23,105 bases of DNA from Vairimorpha ceranae (Eukaryota > Microsporidia > Nosematidae): the NCBI RefSeq assembly GCF_000988165.1, contig NW_020169360.1, forward strand, positions 1 to 23,105. Reading direction: 5' to 3'. The notes under the pieces are model-generated. The model worked only from the letters and a program-made list of their open reading frames with translations, was not told the DNA's origin and did no database searches. Made by a program: the position numbers and the translations under genes. Positions 16,265-23,105 of this stretch are shown one piece after another (the first letter of the stretch is position 1; the number at the start of each line of letters is the position of its first letter).

Positions 16265-16888
16265 ATGTTTAGGTTTCTTGTAAATTTAATTACAACAGGA
16301 CTAGTTTTTTTTAACACTTACAGCCAGTTTAAAGTAAAGAAAGAAGATAAATCTTTTACAAAAGTGTACAATATATACTTTAAAGTGATGTCTGTCTACC
16401 TTGTACTTGATAATTTATTATCTTTCATACTACGAATGATCCCTTTTTACCAGCTATTTAAACTTCTATTGGTTGTTTGGTTATCTGTTCCTAAATGCAG
16501 TGGTTCTGTATTCGTCTACAGATTTTATGTCAATGGATTAATGCGCACTTACGAACACGATCTCGATACGTTGTTAGAAAAATTGAAATTTTTTATTGTT
16601 GATAACTTTCAGAAATATAAAGACTACGCTTACGGAAAAATTAAGGAGAAAAGAGAAGCTTATAAATCGAAAAAAAATAACAATTTACAAGATGTAGGAG
16701 ATATTTCTGATATTGATATAAATGATGTTATTAAGGGAGAAATTGAAGGAGGAGAATGTGAGACAAATAATAACAATAATGGATCAACTAAATATATGAA
16801 TGGATCATCTCTTAATACGAATGGTTTAGTTCATAATACAAATTTATCATCTTTCAATTCCAATGTATCAACGAATGGTAAAAGTTAA
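16265..16888 (+). CDS. YOP1: Yop1/REEP (TB2/DP1/HVA22) ER-shaping protein
   Basis: A 207-residue protein of the family that inserts hairpins into the outer leaflet of the ER to curve it into tubules. Residues 40-90 carry the domain core: KVMSVYLVLDNLLSFILRMI, then PFYQLFKLLLVVWLSVPKCS, which matches the family's I-P-F-Y...K-x-x-x-x-x-W-L-x-x-P sequence, then a further hydrophobic strand. Hydrophobic stretches at about 3-20, 41-58, 62-76 and 80-90 would form the hairpins, followed by an amphipathic helix (about 100-135) that usually stabilises curvature. The last 60 residues are an asparagine- and serine-rich tail (NNNNNGSTKYMNGSSLNTNG...), longer than usual and probably disordered in the cytosol. 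The start is fixed by CCCC 5 nt upstream. Confidence 0.88.
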   Translation: MFRFLVNLITTGLVFFNTYSQFKVKKEDKSFTKVYNIYFKVMSVYLVLDNLLSFILRMIPFYQLFKLLLVVWLSVPKCSGSVFVYRFYVNGLMRTYEHDLDTLLEKLKFFIVDNFQKYKDYAYGKIKEKREAYKSKKNNNLQDVGDISDIDINDVIKGEIEGGECETNNNNNGSTKYMNGSSLNTNGLVHNTNLSSFNSNVSTNGKS

Positions 16889-18429
16889 TAAAAAATTATT
16901 TGATCATAATGTTACATTTAATTATTGAAATTTGACGTAATAGTAGTCATGTAATTTTTTAAAAAATGTTCTGTAATTAGAATACATGTTTTTTAGTTTA
17001 ACATTTTAATCAAGAAACTTCTTTAGATATTCTTCTTTGATTTGCTATCAAGAAAGACACTTAATTTAAAATATACCAATTGGATTTATAACCTATGTTG
17101 TGTAATTGTTTACACTACAAAATTGAGATAAATAATTAAATTTGCAACTTTTACTCTAGAATGTGCGCTGGTTCAAATAATATAAATTATGTTAGTACTG
17201 CATATTTGACTGTGCTAAAAAAATTGCATTATTAAACTTTGTCAACTCAATTGGTAAACATTAGGGTCATGGTTTTGGGTCTCATACTGGATGTATTTCG
17301 AACCTTTTATGGTGCATCAGATAAATCTAGAGAATCTAAAGTTTAAAATTTAAATGGTAAAAGAAAAGTTGAGATTATTATTGAAAATGAGAACACCTTA
17401 AAACTACACGATTTTTTATATACTAAAAAAATTTTTGTTTTTTGAAAAATGTAACTTTTAACGAAAAAAATGTGTGTCAAAGCAAAATATTTAAATACAA
17501 AATTATAATTTATATAATCTAATACGTTAAATATCTTTATTCGTATTTTAAAAAAAGAGAAATATATAGTAGATCCTTTAGATTGTTGTTTGTAGATTTC
17601 TTCAAAGCATAAATCCAAGTAGATAAATCTTACTAATTAAGCTCTTTTGTTTCTGTGAGATAGGTTTCTTTTTATACTTAACCGTTTTACTTAAATAGTA
17701 TTTGTATTTATATTATCAATTTAATTCACAATTTTTTTTAAAACAAGTAACAGCTTTGTATGCAAAATAATTAAATTTTAATTATAATAAACTTTCTAAC
17801 AGTCACTAATGCTATAATAATAAGGTAAAATATATTTTAACATAATATTCTCAAGCTCTGCCCTATTTATTTGCATTACTAAATAAGACAAAGTTCTACG
17901 AATATAATACTCAACTTTACCAAAGATTTAAAAATTATCAACCCTACTATATTTTCTCTTGCCAGATTTGCTTTCGGTAATCTCTATTATATTTCCGCTT
18001 TCCTTAAATTATACACTCAAGATATCTATTATATATTGCTTCTTTTTAAATTTGCAAATAATGACAGATACTTTATTTTTTTAAATTTCTGTGATGATGA
18101 GCGAAGGATTGTTTAAATAAAAATCAACAATTTTTAAAAGGTGAAAGGAGGAACTTTAAAAAAAAAACCAGTATATTTAAAAATAGAATATCTTTCCTTT
18201 CCGAAAATTAAATTTACAAGTATCACTGATACGCCAAATTGTACAATTTCTTATCCTCATTTTTGGCAACCAAAAATTAGGATATATGCTTATATCATAT
18301 TTGAGATTTCTTCATAATGCTTCTTCTATTGAAAAATCAAAAAATATGAGCAAAAAAAATATTTAGATTATATTAAAAATTGTGGAGTTTGGGGGAGTTT
18401 TAATTAAAAAACCAATAACAAAAATTTGT
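16889..18429. other. Gene-free AT-rich stretch, left part of a transposon graveyard
   Basis: No intact gene is visible. Around 17355-17450 a + strand fragment (NGKRKVEIIIENENTLKLHD...) reads like a decayed protein. The minus-strand frame at 17343-17618 has no ATG and is probably chance. Parts may be the gag and reverse-transcriptase portions of the retrotransposon whose RNase H and integrase follow, but I cannot demonstrate an RT active-site motif. I find no LTR. Confidence 0.4.
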
Positions 18430-19160
18430 TTATGTCAACCAGGTTTTAAATAACAGATTCATCGGATACAAGATTGGGCGCGTACTTGCCCAGATAATAG
18501 AATGAAAGAAGTGACCTATGGCTTTTTCATTCAAATAAATAAGAATACGGAAGTAAATTATACAATAATAGAAAAGGAGACGTTGGCAATGTTTTGAACA
18601 AAGCATTTTATTTATTGTTTGGACGAAAATTTACCATATATACAGATTACGAGGTTTGAAGCTTTAAAACAAAGGGTTTAATCAAGTTGCAAAAAATAAT
18701 AGATGCATTGAAAAAATTTAAATGTGTAATTTGACATAGAATGTAAAAGGCCTGACAAACCAGAGTATTTTAGCATTCTGTCATAACATCATAATGTAGT
18801 TTTTATAAAATGTGATAAAAGTGAAAGTTTTATTATTAAAGCACATGAAAAATATATATTCATCGACATTTTAAAGCCACACATGAAAATTTAAGACAGG
18901 CAAAACCTGAAGACGAAATATCGTTTAACCAATTTAAAAAGTACTTAGAAGAAGTTTAGGTGTACGTAATATCCCAAGTTTAGATTTAGAATGTTTATAC
19001 ATATGGAAACATTTAATCTGGGCGAAAAAGTAGCTTTCAATATTATACGTTCATTTGAAGGTGTATATATATTACAGCTATAGAATGTTTCTCAAGATAC
19101 GCATGGGCAAAAGTATAAAAAACAAAATATAGTAAGAAACTTTGAAGTTTTTAGAAAAAG
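18430..19160 (+). pseudogene. Decayed Ty3/gypsy retrotransposon pol (RNase H and integrase)
   Basis: Several pol motifs appear in order but in different frames, separated by stops. ITDSSDTRLGAYL from about 18450 matches the TDASDxGLGAVL block at the RT/RNase H junction. EVNYTIIEKETLAMF (from about 18550) matches the E-x-N-Y-x-x-x-E-K-E-L-A block, and LLFGRKFTIYTDYE (from about 18611) the Y-G-x-x-F-x-x-x-T-D-H block. HRHFKATHENLRQ (from 18861) matches the integrase zinc-binding region. YITAIECFSRYAWAKV (up to 19115) matches the Y-I-x-x-I-D-x-F-S-R-Y segment of the integrase core. In a working element these parts remove template RNA and insert the copy DNA. At least four frame changes or stops separate them, so it is dead. 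No LTR or gag is visible. Confidence 0.85.
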
Positions 19161-19225
19161 TTTATAAAAAACTTTATTTGACGAGATATAAATAAATCAT
19201 CACCAACTTTTAAATTAATAATTAA

Positions 19226-21026
19226 TCCTTAAAAATATTTTGCTATAGAAAATTTACAAAAATTCTGAAAGAAAAAGGCCTGAAAAAATAATTTATTCAA
19301 AAATTTTAAAAAAACCAATCTAAAAAAATGTTTGGTTTTATAAATGTCAAATATTAAATAAGCTAACAAATAAAAAATAATAGAATTCAGGTTTCAAGAA
19401 AAATTTACTTTAATAGAATTTTTAGTTAATGATTCAAAATTATAATCTCCGCCGTTCTCTGCTACGCTATACGATACATAATATTTGTAAAAACATGATT
19501 TTATTCATAAATGAATATCACACATTTCACTTTTAGTAAAACAAGTCACTATTTTTCCATTCTTGTAACAGGATTTAAAGTTGGATCGTTTATCTAAATA
19601 AATAGGCAAATGATGCTTGTATGGTCCACCTTAAATATTTTCTTCTACTATCACTTCTGCTTTTACTAATAAACATGAAATAGTAATGTAAAAGCTTTGC
19701 CTTATTAAAATTTATTGTATCAAATATCTAACAATTATGCATCAAAATTTCAAATATATGTGCAGTGAATTATTGTGTTCACTTATTAGTCTTTCTCTTC
19801 ATTATGTAATATTTGATCGAATTTGTATACACATCCCATATATTTGTTATATTGGTGTATAACATCTAATATAACTTTTCCTTTTACTTCTACAATGACA
19901 TCAACATTATATTTTGTTGTAAGCACCACTACAGGCTTTTAGTCGTTCGATGTTAGTTTCTGCGAATTTTCTTTTCCAAAAACTCAAATGCTCCTTTCAA
20001 ATTTTTTTTAAAGATTTTCAAAGTTTTCAGATCCCTCAATTATTTCTCAAAGTTCCACATACATAAATACCATCAGCAAGAAGAAGTTCTGCAAGTTTAA
20101 ACGAGTTATAATAATTATCTATATATAGGGCTTTATTATTTCCCTCCAAAACAATATTTTCTAAAGAGTTTTTTTTACCTACTATTCTTAGTTATAGGCG
20201 CATCCAGTATTGATTCAGCTAAAATAAAAAATTTTATACACCATTTATCAGGTTTTATTGGAGAGTGAATTCTATTTTTTATGCGGTCTTTAAATGCCAT
20301 CATTCCTAATCGATTGCAATGTGCTCTCCTGAAGTAAGTAACGATCTAAAAAGATTTTCTAAATACAGCACAATTTTTAGCATCATTTTAGTCATGATAT
20401 CAATAATATTGTTTTCACTGATCATTGTAACATGTTTATTTATTGCTTAAACCTTTCATGGCTCATTTTTTACCAATATTTGCATCATAAGAAATTTTTT
20501 TTGTTTTAATCCAGCAGAATGCATAATTTAGATATTTTTAACTCAAAGTAATAGCGGGATTGCTCTATGTATCCAAATAATTCCTTTATTGCCACAATTT
20601 TAGCTCTTTTTGTAGCTAATAAGCGAGAATTTTTTTTATATCTTTTTATTGGTGTGTGTTAAAGTATACTTTATTAACTGACTCAATAAATAGTACATCA
20701 AAAAAATTTTACTCATTTGGAGAGGAAGAAAAAGGAAGTTGTTAAGAATTACTAAATGATAAAGTAGAAAATTTCTACGTAATTTTGTCCAGCAATCACT
20801 TAAAGTAGCTGAATTATCTTGGGACAATTTTTGGACATTAAATTTTGCTTAATTATATTCTTCTGCTTCTAATTGGTCTATGTCATCTGTTTCGATAAAA
20901 AAGTAAATAAAATGTTTAATCTTTATTTTTTTCAAGCACCATAATATGGATTAAAAAATTAATGTTTTAAAAATATAAAAAATCTTGCAACAATGCATCT
21001 TTTAAAAATAAAAAAATTTTTAAGGG
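19226..21026 (-). mobile_element. Decayed piggyBac-family DNA transposon with possible ends
   Basis: The dead transposase (19508-20830) is flanked by a possible terminal inverted repeat: left TCCTTAAAAATATTTT from 19226 and right, on the minus strand, CCCTTAAAAATTTTTT from 21026. Outside them stand TTAA (19222-19225) and TTAT (21027-21030). PiggyBac elements insert at TTAA and typically end in CCY-like repeats, so the arrangement fits. The repeats are AT-rich and short, so the ends are tentative. If right, the element is about 1.8 kb and sits just downstream of the integrase relic. Confidence 0.4.
19508..20830 (-). pseudogene. Decayed piggyBac transposase (DDE_Tnp_1_7)
   Basis: Read on the minus strand, family blocks occur in the right order but in several frames. 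SKIFLMYYLLSQLIKYTLTHTNKK (about 20636-20710) matches the N-terminal F-x-x-F-x-x-L-I-x-x-x-T-N block. ELFGYIEQSRYYFELKISKL follows at about 20520-20585. MMAFKDRIKNRIHSPIKPDKWCIK (about 20230-20305) follows an I-A-I-D just before it, the family's D-E-G-x-x-x-F-K-G-R region. LYIDNYYNSFKLAELLLADG (about 20070-20130) holds the second catalytic aspartate. YNKYMGCVYKFDQIL (about 19805-19850) matches Y-N-x-x-M-G-G-V-D-x-x-D, with tyrosine in place of the conserved aspartate. KRSNFKSCYKNGKIVTCFTK (about 19530-19600) matches the C-terminal cysteine-rich domain. Stops and frame changes are spread throughout, so it is inactive. Confidence 0.88.
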
Positions 21027-21214
21027 TTATTTTAGGTGTCAAACTAAAAATAAAAAATAAATTAATTTTGTAAAAAAAGAGGGTTAAATAATTAAAAATA
21101 TAGCAAATTCATAAATAGTTGTACAAATAGGAAAAATTGGATAAAATTTATAGCCTTGGTTGAATATTGACATAAGAACAATGATGTTTTTTATATAAGA
21201 CTAGGTAATATACA

Positions 21215-21382
21215 ATGGAAGAATCGGCTACTAATACAAGGGAAGAATCGGTTATTAATACAAGGGAAGAATTGGCTACTAATACAATGAAAGAATCGAC
21301 TACTAATACAATGGAAGAATCGGTTATTAATACAAGGGAAGAATCGGTTATTAATACTAGGGAAGAATCGGTTATTGATAAG
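21215..21382 (+). repeat. 7-copy 24-nt tandem repeat encoding EES-type octapeptides
   Basis: Units such as GAAGAATCGGTTATTAATAC plus four bases encode EESVINTR and variants (EESATNTR, EELATNTM, KESTTNTM). The unit length equals that of the repeat in the 15342 gene but the sequence is unrelated and acidic rather than basic. Confidence 0.9.
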
Positions 21383-22397
21383 AAGAAAAAATTAGTTGTT
21401 AATGAAGAGAAAAAATCAGGTAATTTTAGAAGGAGAAAAGCAGCTTATAGTAAAAAGAAAAATCCTGATTCCGACAAAAAGAAAGTCTTAGAAGCAAGTA
21501 ATCCTTTTTCTGAAGATGATACTAATAGCCCTCAACAAAAAGAGAAGGAAAAATTCTATTATTCCCAGAAGATGAGTATAAGAACTTTAATTGCTTACTT
21601 GAAAAAATCGATGCGCTTATCACTTCAAAAGCCACGGTTTTGCAAAATTGTCTGCAAATGCAAATTAAATCATGCGATGCCTTTCAAAACACAGATTTGA
21701 GTATTTAAGTCGTTTTTGCGACAAAATTTGCGGATTAAATATTTTACGCACTAAATTTATAAGTCAACGTCAAAAAAACAGTATAGCAGCACAAAATATT
21801 AGTGCAAGAAGTTTTATTTATGATGATTTACAGGCACGATGTAAAAAATTAGAAATTTATTTAAAAACGAAAGAAAATATTTTTGGTGAAGAATACAACT
21901 CACTAGGAGATTTTAATACTTTTGTACGAGAATTAAATCTACTGTCAACGATGTACTATTCTGCTTTGAATTTTTTAAAAAAGCCTTTTTTAAAATTTTA
22001 TTCACGAATAAAGTCAAATTATGATTTTAAAGATTTACATAAATTGATGAATCAAACTTTAGAGGAAGCAGATTACGCTACAGCATCAATTCTACACAAG
22101 TGTGATTTTATTACTGATACAGAATTGTACCATTATACTTTAATATATCTTAATAATAAATTATCACAATTTGATATTAAAACGAGGCTAAATTATGCAA
22201 TATCGTAATGTTTATTGAAGTTTGATAATAAATTGAAAGAACATGCCGCTTATCTTAACTTTATTGATGAGCTTAAGAGTTATATCGATAGTATAGCCAA
22301 GGTTGATAAAGCATTGAATTTTATAATTTTAGGAAACTTAAATTTTTTAGAATCCAAGGTAACAACAATAAATAGATACAATTATATTGGTCCTTAA
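21215..22397 (+). pseudogene. Broken gene: octapeptide-repeat start, helical body, two frame changes and an internal stop
   Basis: The first frame runs from an ATG at 21215 through seven EES-type octapeptides and a basic/acidic linker (up to about 21540). The protein-like signal then passes to the next frame (FPEDEYKNFNCLLEKIDALI, about 21560-21620, open to 21708) and near 21690 to the third (SRFCDKICGLNILRTKF onward). The third frame is long and helical (residues such as FIYDDLQARCKKLEIYLKTK) until TAA at 22206-22208, after which the same frame continues for 63 codons to 22397 with similar helical composition. I recognise no family. No CCC signal precedes the start. The frame changes fall in or near A runs, so sequencing or assembly error is possible; true decay is the alternative. 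Segments are described separately and no joined product is implied. Confidence 0.6.
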
Positions 22398-22413
22398 GCG
22401 AGAAAACATTTAA

Positions 22414-22637
22414 TTAAAAATCATTTTTAAAGTGAATATTCTTTGCTACATCATATTTAATTAATTTATCAATGTTTTTTACATGTCCTAAAAACATTCT
22501 CTTACAGCAAATTCTCTTAATATCCAATTCATTCAACGCATCCGCAGGAGGTTTATCTGTATTTATAAGATACTTATATGGATTTTATTTACTGGAAATT
22601 CTTTATTGCATGTAAAGCATCGAACAGGAAGTAACAT
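22414..22637 (-). pseudogene. RPB10: RNA polymerase subunit Rpb10 gene with a one-base frameshift
   Basis: Rpb10 is a small zinc protein shared by RNA polymerases I, II and III. The first frame encodes MLLPVRCFTCNKEF, matching the invariant start M-I-I-P-V-R-C-F-T-C-G-K. After about 18 codons the family match moves to another frame: PYKYLINTDKPPADALNELD, then IKRICCKRMFLGHV and IDKLIKYD, corresponding to the family's LKRYCCRRMLL-x-HVDLIEKLL. The zinc ligands C-x2-C and C-C are present and total length would be about 74, normal for the family. The switch lies at a 4-base T run (22583-22586, A run in the gene), consistent with one missing base. The ATG follows CCC directly. A 20-nt GT...AG intron would also restore frame but would delete residues that align with the family. 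Because the gene is essential, a sequence error or a decaying second copy are the main readings. Confidence 0.85.
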
Positions 22638-22640
22638 GGG
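22638..22640 (-). promoter_or_regulatory. CCC signal abutting the Rpb10 start
   Basis: On the minus strand TTAACCCATG places the C-triplet directly against the ATG at 22637. An intact start signal argues that the gene was functional recently or still is. Confidence 0.55.
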
Positions 22641-22693
22641 TTAAAAACTATATTTTTTAAGTAAAAAATGCTTAAAAAATGACGTTTATTTTT

Positions 22694-22735
22694 AAACTAT
22701 CTAACGCTATTCCGTTTGAAACGGGATTATAAATA
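22694..22735. repeat. Palindrome-bearing direct repeat, copy 1
   Basis: A 42-nt segment holding ATTCCGTTTGAAACGGGAT, nearly self-complementary (9-bp arms, one G-T type mismatch). It matches the segment at 23038-23079 at roughly three quarters of positions. It lies about 57 nt upstream of the Rpb10 start. Confidence 0.6.
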
Positions 22736-23037
22736 AATAATATTCTTATTTTTCATTGTATAACACGTCTTTAGGCTTGTGCGCATTGTTTAAAGTACAA
22801 AATGTCTTACATTGTAAAGTAAAATTTGCAATAGTCACCATTTTGCAATGAAAAAAAATTGAAAAATCTTATGTAAAATACACAAAACCTCGTAATGTTC
22901 TTTTAGTAACAATTCTATACAATTCTTTAGATTGTATTTTAATGCTTTTAAATTAAAAATAAAACAGAATTTCACAATTTGAAAAAAAAAGGGTTAAAAG
23001 ATAAATAAATGTTCAGATTTAAACTTTTTATATATAT
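22736..23037. other. Gene-free spacer between the two direct repeats
   Basis: I see no coding frame or RNA gene in these 300 bases. The spacing of the flanking repeats (344 nt start to start) leaves open that this is the interior of a small non-autonomous element. Confidence 0.4.
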
Positions 23038-23079
23038 AGACTAGCTTAAGCCATTCCGTTTAAAACGAGACTTTAAATA
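23038..23079. repeat. Palindrome-bearing direct repeat, copy 2
   Basis: Contains ATTCCGTTTAAAACGAGAC, a weaker version of the palindrome in copy 1, in the same orientation. Both copies are preceded 60-70 nt earlier by GGGTTAAAA. The window ends 26 nt beyond, so a larger shared unit may be cut off. Confidence 0.55.
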
Positions 23080-23105
23080 CAATGTATGCTTTTGATTATT
23101 TGTAT

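Noticed and set aside
17168..17178. GGTTCAAAT resembling a tRNA B box
   Set aside because: No acceptor stem or anticodon arm can be drawn around it, and the downstream bases do not complete the T arm.
17343..17618. Minus-strand 91-codon frame
   Set aside because: It begins at TTG, contains no ATG, is dominated by F, I, K and Y as expected from AT-rich spacer, and lies in transposon-relic territory.
21079..21086. GAGGGTTAA as a canonical piggyBac right end (TTAACCCTC on the minus strand)
   Set aside because: No matching inverted copy is visible left of the transposase, whereas the end at 21026 has a partner at 19226. It remains an outside possibility.
22583..22618. A 20-nt or 36-nt GT...AG intron in RPB10
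   Set aside because: The 36-nt version does not restore frame. The 20-nt version does, but it removes residues that align with the Rpb10 K-W-x-x-Y-L segment, so a one-base indel explains the data better.
1..23105. CRISPR array, bacterial operon or prophage
   Set aside because: The recognisable genes are eukaryotic, the tandem repeats lack unique spacers, and no Shine-Dalgarno pattern or bacterial gene is present.

Overview
The window looks like nuclear DNA of a microsporidian, an intracellular fungal relative. The DNA is extremely AT-rich. Every recognisable gene is compact and intronless, and the proteins (Tsr3, endonuclease III, Yop1/REEP, an AVT-type amino-acid transporter, Rpb10) are eukaryotic and at or below the usual length for their families. 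Most starts lie 0-10 nt downstream of a C-triplet (TACCC, TATCCC or CCCATG). This matches the CCC-like signal known just upstream of microsporidian start codons, and it lets several starts be re-placed at internal ATGs. The genus cannot be fixed by eye.

Layout. The left edge carries the probable 3' end of a + strand gene (2-154), then a gene-free spacer. A giant + strand gene (655-6447) encodes 1930 residues: a probable signal peptide, a cysteine-bearing N-terminal region and about 1600 low-complexity residues. It converges on a minus-strand cluster: amino-acid transporter (6849-8009), a small protein resembling RNase P/MRP subunit Pop4/Rpp29 (8153-8467), a 35-nt tandem repeat, and a 56-residue protein resembling DASH subunit Dad1 (8792-8962). 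Next come endonuclease III (9303-10082, +), a TPR protein (10361-10846, -), an unrecognised protein (11323-12306, +) and Tsr3 (12660-13187, +). After 1.4 kb without a gene comes a + strand trio: a miniature Noc2-like protein (14595-15224), a basic octapeptide-repeat protein (15342-16136) and Yop1/REEP (16265-16888).

From about 16.9 to 21.1 kb the DNA is a transposon graveyard. It holds a decayed Ty3/gypsy pol (RNase H and integrase motifs, + strand), apparently interrupted by a decayed piggyBac element (transposase on the minus strand) with possible terminal inverted repeats and TTAA-like flanks. To the right lie a gene broken by two frame changes and a stop (21215-22397, +), and an RPB10 gene (22414-22637, -) with a one-base frameshift in an A/T run. 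A diverged palindrome-bearing direct repeat occupies the right end.

The intact genes suggest ordinary housekeeping: 18S rRNA modification (Tsr3), ribosome biogenesis (Noc2-like), RNase P/MRP (Pop4-like), kinetochore (Dad1-like), base excision repair (Nth), ER shaping (Yop1) and amino-acid transport. The less explained parts are the giant putative secreted protein, the octapeptide-repeat protein, hairpins about 30-60 nt upstream of some genes, a shared TTGACATGTC motif, and the frameshifts confined to the right end.
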